Part shown: positions 56,152-62,704 of the stretch, one piece after another
Position numbering within the stretch: the first letter of the stretch is position 1
Layout: the number at the start of each line of letters is the position of its first letter
From: Streptococcus penaeicida
GTDB taxonomy: Bacteria > Bacillota > Bacilli > Lactobacillales > Streptococcaceae
NCBI RefSeq assembly: GCF_002887775.1
Contig: NZ_LOCM01000032.1
Coordinates: 1 to 64,000, forward strand
DNA length: 64,000 nt
Direction: 5' to 3'
The notes under the pieces: generated by a model
Told to the model about the DNA's origin: nothing
Database searches by the model: none
The model's input: only the letters and a program-made list of their open reading frames with translations
Position numbers and translations under genes: made by a program

Positions 56152-57117
56152 TCACTCATTGACCACATTTTTAGCTTGACCAGCCTGAAAGGCTTTTAGG
56201 TTATCTAGGGCAATAGTCATCAACCGCTGTCTTGCTTCATAAGGACGCCAAGCAATGTGCGGTGTTATAAAGCAATTGTTAGCCGTTAATAGTGGGTTGT
56301 CTGCACGGATAGGTTCTTTGGTAACCACGTCTAGACCTGCGGCATAGATTTTACCTTCATTGAGAGCTTTGGCTAGGTCAGCTTCATTAATGAGTCCACC
56401 TCGGCCAGTATTAAGGAGAATGACGCCATCCTTCATTTTGGCAATGGAAGCCTGATTAATCATTTCTTGCGTCTCTTTGGTTTGTGGCACATGAAGACTA
56501 ATAATATCAGCCTGCTGATAAAGCTCTTCTAGGGTGACTTGCTTAGCCCATTCTGCTTGCGCAGCTTTTGGACGATGATTCCAATAGATAACTTTTAAGT
56601 TAAAAGCATGGGCAATTCTTGCTGTAGCTTGGGCAATTTGACCATAACCAATTAAGCCAATCTTTTTTCCCTGCAGTTCAATCAGAGGAGCCTTCTGGTA
56701 TGAAAAATCTGGGTTATTTTGCCATTGGCCATCGTGGACGGACTGATGATGAAGACCTACCTGATTGACAATTTCTAATAGTAAGGCAAAGCTTAATTGA
56801 GCTACTGATTCTGTACTATAAGCAGGAATGTTAGTCACTTTGATTTGAGCATCCTTGGCTGCTTGAGTATCAATAACATTATAGCCAGTGGCAAGAACGC
56901 CAATATAAGAAAGATTTGGGACTGCTGCTATTATCTCGGCGTCTATTGGGACTTTATTGGTTAAAACAGCATCAGCATCACCAATACGCTTGATAATTTC
57001 CGCTTTGTCATTATAGGGTGTCCGATCATAAACCTTCACTTCTGCAATCTCTTCAAAAGTTTCCCAACTTAAATCACCTGGATTTAGACTATAACCATCT
57101 AGAACAACAATTTTCAT
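56152..57117 (-). CDS. D-isomer-specific 2-hydroxyacid dehydrogenase
   Basis: A 321-residue NAD-dependent dehydrogenase of the glycerate/hydroxypyruvate reductase type. NAD motif GLIGYGQIAQATARIA (a Gln in place of the third Gly), catalytic Arg in LLNTGRGGLI, Glu near TKEPI and His in ITPHIAW. The sequence resembles glycerate dehydrogenases more than D-lactate dehydrogenase. Start at 57117 with AAAGGAG. It is monocistronic, between rpmH and the nan operon. The substrate is not certain. Confidence 0.83.
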   Translation of the reverse strand: MKIVVLDGYSLNPGDLSWETFEEIAEVKVYDRTPYNDKAEIIKRIGDADAVLTNKVPIDAEIIAAVPNLSYIGVLATGYNVIDTQAAKDAQIKVTNIPAYSTESVAQLSFALLLEIVNQVGLHHQSVHDGQWQNNPDFSYQKAPLIELQGKKIGLIGYGQIAQATARIAHAFNLKVIYWNHRPKAAQAEWAKQVTLEELYQQADIISLHVPQTKETQEMINQASIAKMKDGVILLNTGRGGLINEADLAKALNEGKIYAAGLDVVTKEPIRADNPLLTANNCFITPHIAWRPYEARQRLMTIALDNLKAFQAGQAKNVVNE

Positions 57118-57212
57118 AATAAGCACTCCTTTACTCGATTACTCCTATTTTATCAAGATAAAATCTAAAACAAAAGCCACAAGATTAAAAGTCCTTTTAA
57201 TCATTTAAAGAA

Positions 57213-57247
57213 CAAAAAAACCAAGAGTCTCGAGCACTCTTGGTTTG
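57213..57247 (-). terminator. terminator of rpmH
   Basis: AAACCAAGAGT pairs with ACTCTTGGTTT across seven bases; TTTTTTTG follows on the minus strand. Confidence 0.88.
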
Positions 57248-57267
57248 ATTTTATTTTGTATTCGCAA

Positions 57268-57402
57268 TTATGCAGATAATACTTTACGCCCTTTACGACG
57301 ACGGCTAGCTAGCACGCGACGTCCGTTTTTTGTTGACATACGGTGACGGAATCCGTGTTTACGTTGACGACGGATTTTACTTGGTTGATAAGTACGTTTC
57401 AC
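57268..57402 (-). CDS. rpmH: 50S ribosomal protein L34
   Basis: A 44-residue, highly basic protein ([20 protein letters not shown], then [18 protein letters not shown]) that matches L34 throughout. It uses a GTG start at 57402 with a strong SD (GAGGAGG). It is separated from rnpA by about 3.6 kb, unlike the rpmH-rnpA pair of most bacteria, a known feature of streptococci. Confidence 0.97.
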
Positions 57403-57477
57403 AGTGAATACCTCCTCATAGATTTTCGTATTCGTTTAGCCGGCTATTGTGATATCAGTTACTAAACATACCTTAAT

Positions 57478-57506
57478 ATTCTATTATATAATGACTACCT
57501 TGTCAA
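57478..57506 (-). promoter_or_regulatory. promoter of rpmH
   Basis: Minus strand TTGACA (57506-57501), 17-base spacer, TAGAAT (57483-57478). Confidence 0.7.
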
Positions 57507-57545
57507 GCTATATTTCCCATTTGTTTCAGATTCTCTGGTAGTTGT

Positions 57546-57932
57546 TTATTTATTTCTTTCCCGCAACTTTTTGTTAATTTCTTGACTGCTACGGTAGTTT
57601 AAAATATAAATGATGATCCAAATGATGAGATAAACAAGAGAGAACTCCAGGAAGAAACCTAAATATTCTTTAGGTGATAGCCAATGATTAAAAGTGTTCA
57701 TTCCAAATACCATTAAAGCTATAGTAAGGAAATGACAAGCACTTTGTTGTAGGAAAGACCATTTCTCAATATCGTAATAAAGACTAGCAAGTCCCATAAA
57801 GCCACTGAAAGCTAGGCAGGAAACAATATTAGATAGTGTCTGTGTTTCAACCCCACCAACAAGTAAAGTGAAACTGTAAATGATGCCTCCAATCCCAATT
57901 CCATATATGTACATATTAATCATTTTTTTCAT
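57546..57932 (-). CDS. DUF3021 membrane protein (regulator partner)
   Basis: A 128-residue protein with four membrane helices (about 5-27, 33-52, 64-84, 92-112) and a charged C-terminus. DUF3021 proteins accompany stand-alone LytTR regulators; in S. mutans HdrM and BrsM the membrane protein restrains its regulator. It starts 10 bases after the LytTR gene, so both are one transcript. The signal is unknown. Confidence 0.75.
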   Translation of the reverse strand: MKKMINMYIYGIGIGGIIYSFTLLVGGVETQTLSNIVSCLAFSGFMGLASLYYDIEKWSFLQQSACHFLTIALMVFGMNTFNHWLSPKEYLGFFLEFSLVYLIIWIIIYILNYRSSQEINKKLRERNK

Positions 57933-57942
57933 TATCTTTACC

Positions 57943-58392
57943 TCACAATCCTAGTTTTTCTTCTAAATTTTTTAAATAACGACGGCTGATAATAATCTTT
58001 GTCTTATTGGTTAAAATGGCTAACATATTACCTGAGAAAGAAGCTTCCATCATTTGCAAGTGGTCCAGATTAATCAAACTTTGTTTGGATACTTGAACAA
58101 AATGATCACTTGGTAAACGGTCTTTCATTTTATACAGGCGTTCTCGCATGCGAAACGTTTTTTCTTTAGTCATCACAAGCAAATAATCCCCATCAACCTC
58201 TAAAGCGATGATCTCATCCATCTTCAGCAAGTAAATATGGTCATCAGATTTAACGGCAACCACATCTGTTTTCATGCTTTGAAAAGCTTCTAAATAGTCC
58301 ACTAATTCCGAAACCTGCTTATCATAGTGTGCTTTCTCGATAGTCAACATTAAATCGTTCTGATTTTTATTTTCTTTAAATTGCCATTTCAT
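57943..58392 (-). CDS. LytTR-domain transcriptional regulator (LRS type)
   Basis: About 149 residues: a short N-terminal part (MKWQFKENKNQNDLMLTIEKAHYDKQVSELVDYLEAF) and a LytTR DNA-binding domain (about 50-149, YLLKMDEIIALEVDGDYLLVMTKEKTFRMRERLYKM...FVQVSKQSLINLDHL). There is no receiver domain, so it is not a response regulator; the DUF3021 partner probably controls it. I start at 58392 (or the ATG just before) with GAAGGGG; a longer frame to 58521 runs through the promoter region and is not supported. Confidence 0.82.
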   Translation of the reverse strand: MKWQFKENKNQNDLMLTIEKAHYDKQVSELVDYLEAFQSMKTDVVAVKSDDHIYLLKMDEIIALEVDGDYLLVMTKEKTFRMRERLYKMKDRLPSDHFVQVSKQSLINLDHLQMMEASFSGNMLAILTNKTKIIISRRYLKNLEEKLGL

Positions 58393-58583
58393 CATTAAAC
58401 CCCTTCGCTTATTTCTTAACCATATGATACCAAAAAATGGATGCTCTGAGTTCAAGAGGCCGCTAAGAGGTCCAAATGAGGTGGTAAGTGGTAATCCATT
58501 AGACCTGGTCTCTAGTAGCATTTATTTTTTCCACGACTTTTTATCTCAATAATTTGTGCTAACTTCACCTCCTCCGTACTTTT

Positions 58584-58592
58584 ATCTTAGCA
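58584..58592 (-). promoter_or_regulatory. extended -10 promoter of the LytTR/DUF3021 operon
   Basis: Minus strand TGCTAAGAT, with its hexamer 33 bases downstream of the LytTR direct repeats. This nearly equals the 31-base distance at the fas locus. Confidence 0.5.
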
Positions 58593-58602
58593 AAGGAGGA
58601 AC

Positions 58603-58632
58603 AAAAAAAGACCACTTTCCCACCAAGTGGTC
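58603..58632 (-). terminator. hairpin overlapping one LytTR repeat
   Basis: GACCACTT (58610-58617) pairs with AAGTGGTC (58625-58632), loop of 7, and on the minus strand seven T follow. It has the form of an intrinsic terminator ahead of the LytTR gene. One arm contains most of the proximal 9-bp LytTR repeat. Confidence 0.65.
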
Positions 58633-58652
58633 AATTTCAAGTTCCAAGTGGT
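58623..58652. promoter_or_regulatory. LytTR-type direct repeat ACCACTTGG-N12-ACCACTTGG
   Basis: Two identical 9-bp repeats, exactly 21 bp apart, on the minus strand (58652-58644 and 58631-58623). LytTR proteins of the HdrR/BrsR/ComE kind bind 9-bp direct repeats with 12-bp spacers. The site lies between the LytTR operon and the divergent SRPBCC gene, so it could serve both. Confidence 0.75.
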
Positions 58653-58656
58653 TCTA

Positions 58657-58665
58657 TGCTATACT
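58657..58665 (+). promoter_or_regulatory. extended -10 promoter of the SRPBCC gene
   Basis: TGCTATACT ends only 6 bases before the ATG at 58672, so transcription should begin at or next to the start codon. Confidence 0.55.
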
Positions 58666-58671
58666 TAAGCT

Positions 58672-59133
58672 ATGGAAAAATATTTAGAAAAATTAGACGG
58701 TCACTACCTGTTACAGCTAACTTACACGATTTCTTCAGGTCCAGATCAGCTTTGGCAGCTCCTGACTAGCTCTAAAGGCTTGGCCCTTTGGTTCCCGCAA
58801 CTGTCTCGGCAAGAGCATGAACTTGTTTTTAGTATGCCTGGCTTTAAGGAATGCTTGGCTATTCAACAAGAAATCAAAAACCAGCTCTTTAGTTTTGACT
58901 GGTTCGGTGCGGTCATAAGCTTCGCTTTTAGGGAAGAAAAGGGTAAAACCCTGGTTACTTTCACTGAAAAATCCCCAAACCACTTCCCCAACCTGGAAAG
59001 AGACCTGGCCGGTTGGGTCAACCAAAACCGACGACTAGAAAGTTATTTCAAGACCGGGAAGATGCCCGAGATTATGGACTCTTTAATGGACTGTCAGGAA
59101 TGGGTAAGACAAGAAATTCAAAAAAACTGCTAA
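58672..59133 (+). CDS. SRPBCC/AHSA1-like domain protein
   Basis: A 153-residue protein resembling the activator of Hsp90 ATPase (AHSA1)/SRPBCC ligand-binding fold (QLTYTISSGPDQLWQLLTSSKGLALWFPQL... GKTLVTFTEKSPN ... DLAGWVNQNRRLESYF). No Shine-Dalgarno is visible and the -10 lies directly before the ATG, so the mRNA may be leaderless. It is divergent from the LytTR/DUF3021 pair and shares its operator region. Function unknown. Confidence 0.72.
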   Translation: MEKYLEKLDGHYLLQLTYTISSGPDQLWQLLTSSKGLALWFPQLSRQEHELVFSMPGFKECLAIQQEIKNQLFSFDWFGAVISFAFREEKGKTLVTFTEKSPNHFPNLERDLAGWVNQNRRLESYFKTGKMPEIMDSLMDCQEWVRQEIQKNC

Positions 59134-59155
59134 AGCATTAGGCTTAGCAGTTTTT
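59124..59155. terminator. bidirectional terminator between the SRPBCC gene and jag
   Basis: AAACTGCTAA (59124-59133) with TTAGCAGTTT (59144-59153), 10-base loop, followed by TT on the plus strand and AAAA-complement on the other. Confidence 0.8.
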
Positions 59156-59163
59156 CTTATTTA

Positions 59164-60204
59164 TTAAGCTTGTAAACTTACGACAACATAACGGTTAGGG
59201 TCGTTTCCTTCTGAATAAGATTCAACGCCTTCGATGCCCGCAATGGTTTTATGGACGATCTTACGTTCACTATTGCTCATTGGATCCATGGTATAGTTGT
59301 CACCACTATCAAGAACGCGGTTAGCGACTTTTTGAGTGAAATCAATCAAGGTTTCCGTACGGTGCTCAACGTAATCATGAACATTAAGAGTTACAGAAAA
59401 GTTTTTTGAATAACGATCGTGTAAGAAGTTTTGAGCTAACAGCTGCAAGGATTTAAGAACCTTACCATGGTAGCCGATAACACGTCCAGCTTCCTGGGTA
59501 TCAATCTGTAGGTTAATTTGGCGACGATTATGGCTCTTGTCAATTGTCGCTTCAATATCCATTTCATAGATGATTTTTGTGACATAATCAGCCACTTCAT
59601 CGGCTGCTTTTTCAATATCTTTGCTGATGGCAGCTTCTGGAAATTCGCTGGCAATGAAAGCTTCAAAAGAATTATCTTCAGCTTTTTTATCTGAGATTTC
59701 AGACGGGGCAACTTGATTTTCTGCTTGGGCTTGGTTATCACTAGCTTCTTGGTCCGCCACTTGCACATCTGAAGTTTCTTGGCTAAAATCTTCGTGAAGC
59801 TCTTCTTCTTGAAGAGCTTCTTCTACTGAATCTGTTATTTCAGCCTTAGCTTTATCAACTGGAATGTCTTGCTCGTCTGTAGTTACTGTTTCGATCTCAG
59901 AACTGCCTGAGTCTGAGGCTTCCGGTTGATTCTCCGGACTCACAAATCCTTGTGGTTTGACAAGGGGTGCATTTTGACGGTTAATGTCGTCGGGAATCCC
60001 TTTGACAGCTTCTTGGTCTGCTTGATAGACGGTACCTTCATTAATACCTTCGATATCTACTTGCGCTAGCTTTTTCCCAAAGCCTAGAAAACCTTTTTTC
60101 TCTTTTGAAATAACACGAATATGGGCTTTTAAGCGCGAAATGTGTAAGTCTTGCAATCCTGCTTCAATTGCTTCTTCTACTGTTTTACCTGTATATAAGG
60201 CCAT
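59164..60204 (-). CDS. jag: RNA-binding cell elongation regulator Jag/EloR (KhpB)
   Basis: A 346-residue cytoplasmic RNA-binding protein. Jag-N domain (1-52, VEEAIEAGLQDLHISRLKAHIRVISKEKKGFLGFGKKLAQV), an acidic linker rich in Glu, Asp and Gln (about 60-190), a KH domain with GYHGKVLKSLQLL (about 245), and an R3H domain at the C-terminus (NSERKIVHKTIAGIEGVESYSEG). In pneumococcus it acts with KhpA and StkP in elongation control. Third in rnpA-yidC-jag. Confidence 0.93.
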   Translation of the reverse strand: MALYTGKTVEEAIEAGLQDLHISRLKAHIRVISKEKKGFLGFGKKLAQVDIEGINEGTVYQADQEAVKGIPDDINRQNAPLVKPQGFVSPENQPEASDSGSSEIETVTTDEQDIPVDKAKAEITDSVEEALQEEELHEDFSQETSDVQVADQEASDNQAQAENQVAPSEISDKKAEDNSFEAFIASEFPEAAISKDIEKAADEVADYVTKIIYEMDIEATIDKSHNRRQINLQIDTQEAGRVIGYHGKVLKSLQLLAQNFLHDRYSKNFSVTLNVHDYVEHRTETLIDFTQKVANRVLDSGDNYTMDPMSNSERKIVHKTIAGIEGVESYSEGNDPNRYVVVSLQA

Positions 60205-60219
60205 AAGATTACTCCTACT

Positions 60220-61038
60220 TTACTTTCTTTGTTTTAATGCTTTTTTACGGGCACGTCTTTCTCTGGCACGACGCTCTCTTTCTTCTTGTGCTTGACGATT
60301 TCTTTCAGCTACTATTTTGAATGGGTTATTCAATAACAACAACTGGAAGACTTGGAAAGCATTTGAGACAACCCAGTATAAAACTACCCCACTTGCCAGT
60401 CTGAATCCCATAAAAAAGATCATTAGTGGCATGGTGTAGGTCATAATGGTCATTACCATATTTTTTTCTTTTGCAGCCATATTGGTTAACCATGACGATA
60501 AGAAGGTAAAAATAGCTGCTAAAATTGGCAAAATAAAGAGTTGATCATGTTGAGCCAACTCCGTCCACAAGAAGGTTCCTGTTTTTAAGAAGGGTACGCG
60601 GGTAAGGGCTTGGAAGAGGGCAATCATGATTGGCATCTGAATAAACAATGGCAACATGCTAGCGTATGGGTTGACGCCATTTTCCTTATAGAGTGCCTGA
60701 GTCTCATCTGCTAAAGCCATACGGCTAACGGAATCTTTTTCTGGGTATTTAGCCTGAATTTTCTTTAATTCAGGTTGTAGATCTTGCATTTTTTGACTTG
60801 ATTTAATTTGAATATTAAATAATGGCATTAACAAGATACGGATTAAGAGGGTAAAAAGGATAATCCCGACCCCAATTGATCCATTAAAGGACAACCACTG
60901 AATAGACTTGGCAAAAAAATAAACCAATTGATCCCATCCATTTGCAGAATTTGCGGATACTTGACCTCTTCCACAAGCAGCAAGAAGGATGACTATTGGT
61001 AGTAATCCTACAATTTTAATTTTCTTTTTCACTTTCAA
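60220..61038 (-). CDS. yidC: YidC/OxaA-type membrane protein insertase (lipoprotein form)
   Basis: A 272-residue insertase. It begins with a lipoprotein signal ([14 protein letters not shown], Cys at about 22), has five membrane helices and the 60KD_IMP motif region ([52 protein letters not shown]). The tail is very basic ([17 protein letters not shown]) and can touch ribosomes. It overlaps rnpA by 23 bases. The position after rnpA marks it as YidC1 of the two streptococcal paralogues. Confidence 0.93.
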   Translation of the reverse strand: MKVKKKIKIVGLLPIVILLAACGRGQVSANSANGWDQLVYFFAKSIQWLSFNGSIGVGIILFTLLIRILLMPLFNIQIKSSQKMQDLQPELKKIQAKYPEKDSVSRMALADETQALYKENGVNPYASMLPLFIQMPIMIALFQALTRVPFLKTGTFLWTELAQHDQLFILPILAAIFTFLSSWLTNMAAKEKNMVMTIMTYTMPLMIFFMGFRLASGVVLYWVVSNAFQVFQLLLLNNPFKIVAERNRQAQEERERRARERRARKKALKQRK

Positions 61039-61375
61039 AACCTTCCTCGAGCAATTTTGCCAGCTTTAAGACATGTTTTAAGTTCTGTCTCACTTGTTGG
61101 TAATCCAATTCTTCGACACCTTTTCTGGCAATGACGACAAAATCATCACTTTTGAGATGTTCTCCAAATTCCATTAGGACGTGTCTGATTTTTCGTTTGA
61201 CTGCGTTTCTTGTCACGGCATTGCCAAGGCGTTTGCTTACAGAGATGCCAACTCTAAAATGATCTTGGTCTTTTTCTAAAAAATGTATGACAAATTTTCG
61301 ATTAGCTGCACTTTTTCCAGCATCAAAAATGGCTTGAAAATCTTTTTCACGTTTTACCCGATAGGATTTCTTCAA
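61016..61375 (-). CDS. rnpA: Ribonuclease P protein component
   Basis: A 119-residue basic protein that helps the RNase P RNA bind pre-tRNA. The RNP motif is present ([27 protein letters not shown]). It uses a TTG start at 61375 ([16 protein letters not shown]), with GGAG nine bases upstream. First gene of rnpA-yidC-jag. The fas locus lies just upstream, as in S. pyogenes. Confidence 0.93.
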   Translation of the reverse strand: MKKSYRVKREKDFQAIFDAGKSAANRKFVIHFLEKDQDHFRVGISVSKRLGNAVTRNAVKRKIRHVLMEFGEHLKSDDFVVIARKGVEELDYQQVRQNLKHVLKLAKLLEEGFESEKEN

Positions 61376-61405
61376 AATCTAACTCCATTAATCTAAATTA
61401 GTTAC

Positions 61406-61434
61406 ATTATACCACAAGCCCTAAACCTATTCAA
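61406..61434 (-). promoter_or_regulatory. promoter of rnpA-yidC-jag
   Basis: Minus strand TTGAAT (61434-61429), 17 bases ending in TGG, TATAAT (61411-61406). Confidence 0.75.
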
Positions 61435-61533
61435 ATCTTGGTTTCTAGCACTTTTTCTGCTTACAAGTTATGATCTAATCGCTCCTTGTTAAGTCAAGGA
61501 AAGGACATGTATCGATAAAATCCTGGAGAATAC

Positions 61534-61563
61534 AAAAAAAACGGTGAGAGACCGGTTTTTTTA
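61534..61563 (-). terminator. terminator of the FasX-like RNA
   Basis: Minus strand ACCGGT-CTCTC-ACCG followed by a run of T. The stem is one C short of a perfect AAAACCGGT/ACCGGTTTT palindrome. Confidence 0.7.
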
Positions 61564-61718
61564 ATATATCATATCCAAACAAAGACATTTGTTTTTGGAC
61601 CTGTTTCCTAGAAGTTCTTCAAAATTTGTTATTTAGGTGAGAGAGAGAGAAACAATATTTTGATAAAATTGGGGAACGAACTCTAGTACTTGTCTCAAGT
61701 TTCCGTCTTTATTTTACA
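61534..61718 (-). ncRNA. fasX: FasX-like small regulatory RNA
   Basis: In S. pyogenes the FasX RNA (about 200 nt) lies between fasA and rnpA and controls adhesin and streptokinase mRNAs. Here that interval is free of protein genes. A -10 TATAAT (61730-61725, minus strand) would start an RNA of about 185 nt ending at the terminator at 61534. It carries TTCCCCAAT, ATCAAAATATTG and a (CT)6 tract (61675-61639) that could pair with purine-rich ribosome-binding sites. Identity rests on position, size and layout; I cannot align it to known FasX from memory. Confidence 0.65.
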
Positions 61719-61734
61719 AATATAATTATAGCTG

Positions 61735-61878
61735 ATAAAAACAGAATTTTTTGTCATCGCTTTTAGTCAAGTTAAATCAAAAATACTATTTGTGTTTTTT
61801 ATGGAGAGAGAGAGAAAACAATATTTTGATATATTGGGGAATAACTTGTTTTAAGAGATAACTTAAGTCTTTATCTAT
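61735..61878 (-). ncRNA. second FasX-like module upstream of fasX
   Basis: A -10 TATAAT at 61890-61885 predicts a start near 61878. The RNA would begin with a hairpin (AGATAA...TTATCT). It then repeats the key block of the downstream RNA (61841-61804: TTCCCCAAT, ATCAAAATATTG, (CT)6), 165 bp away. An ATAAAGAC motif sits 10-12 bases after both -10s. No clear terminator lies between them, so it may be a long form of about 345 nt or a separate RNA. The 3' end given is a guess. Confidence 0.5.
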
Positions 61879-61884
61879 AAACTT

Positions 61885-61890
61885 ATTATA
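61885..61890 (-). promoter_or_regulatory. -10 element of the upstream FasX-like RNA
   Basis: Minus strand TATAAT, 31 bases after the LytTR-type repeats, with no -35. This is the layout expected for a promoter needing a LytTR activator such as FasA. Confidence 0.55.
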
Positions 61891-61921
61891 AATAAAAATA
61901 CAAATAATGGTGATATTTTTC

Positions 61922-61951
61922 CTAAAATGTCAAAAAAACATCCTAAAATGT
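61922..61951 (-). promoter_or_regulatory. FasA/LytTR-type direct repeat ACATTTTAG-N12-ACATTTTAG
   Basis: Two identical copies of ACATTTTAG on the minus strand (61951-61943 and 61930-61922), 21 bp apart, inside a 16-bp repeat TTTTGACATTTTAGGA. This matches the 9-N12-9 arrangement of ComE/LytTR sites. It starts about 12 bases after the fasA stop and precedes the small RNA genes. Confidence 0.75.
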
Positions 61952-61962
61952 CAAAACTCTCA

Positions 61963-62703
61963 TCAATTATGAATGGCTTCCCACTTTTCAATTAATGACT
62001 TCATTTTTAAGCGAGATACGAGACAAGAATCACCATTCTCGAAATAAAGAAGTTGATTCGGTTTATCGATACGAACCACATTATTTAAATTTACTAGAAA
62101 AGAGCGATGACAAAGAAATAATGAGGGGGCAATTTCTTGAATCTCAGCTAAATTTCCATAAAACTCTAACCGTTCTGTTTGGGTCCATAGACAGACTTTA
62201 TGAGGAGTTGTAGAAGTTGCAAAGTAGAGGATATCTTTAAATGGCATTCTCAATCGTGTTTGAGGGGTTTCAAATAAAAACATTTCTTCTGTGACATAAC
62301 TAGACATCATCTTAACAGTATAAAGAATACATTCCTGTATCTGTTCTTTAAATTGTTGATTATCAACAGCTTTATCAATAAAATCCAATGCTGACACTTT
62401 GTATTTGAAAGAAATCGGAGCAAATTCTGAATGAGTTGTTACAAAAACAATGACAGCATTTGGATCCATTTTGCGAATTTCTGAAGCAACTTCCAATCCC
62501 CGCTTTGTGGCATTCTTTATTTCAATATCTAGGAAAAAGAGTTGATGATTTCCTCTTTCAGGTATACTATCCAACAGTTTTTCTGGACTAGAAAAAGCTT
62601 CCATATATTTATAAGAAATCTTTCTCTCTTCCAATACTTCTTCAATGATTGACTCAATCCGATTCTGTTGAATAAAGTCATCTTCGAGGATAAAAATGTT
62701 CAT
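61963..62703 (-). CDS. fasA: LytTR-family response regulator FasA
   Basis: A 246-residue AgrA/ComE-type response regulator. Receiver domain 1-125 (IFILEDDFIQQN, phospho-Asp D59 in LFFLDIEI, Lys in DFIDKAVD), LytTR DNA-binding domain about 140-240 (LYFATSTTPHKVCLW, FLCHRSFLVNLNNVVRID). Position between a GHKL kinase and the fasX-rnpA interval identifies it as FasA. The repeats at 61922-61951 are its probable target. Confidence 0.85.
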   Translation of the reverse strand: MNIFILEDDFIQQNRIESIIEEVLEERKISYKYMEAFSSPEKLLDSIPERGNHQLFFLDIEIKNATKRGLEVASEIRKMDPNAVIVFVTTHSEFAPISFKYKVSALDFIDKAVDNQQFKEQIQECILYTVKMMSSYVTEEMFLFETPQTRLRMPFKDILYFATSTTPHKVCLWTQTERLEFYGNLAEIQEIAPSLFLCHRSFLVNLNNVVRIDKPNQLLYFENGDSCLVSRLKMKSLIEKWEAIHN

Positions 62704-62704
62704 T

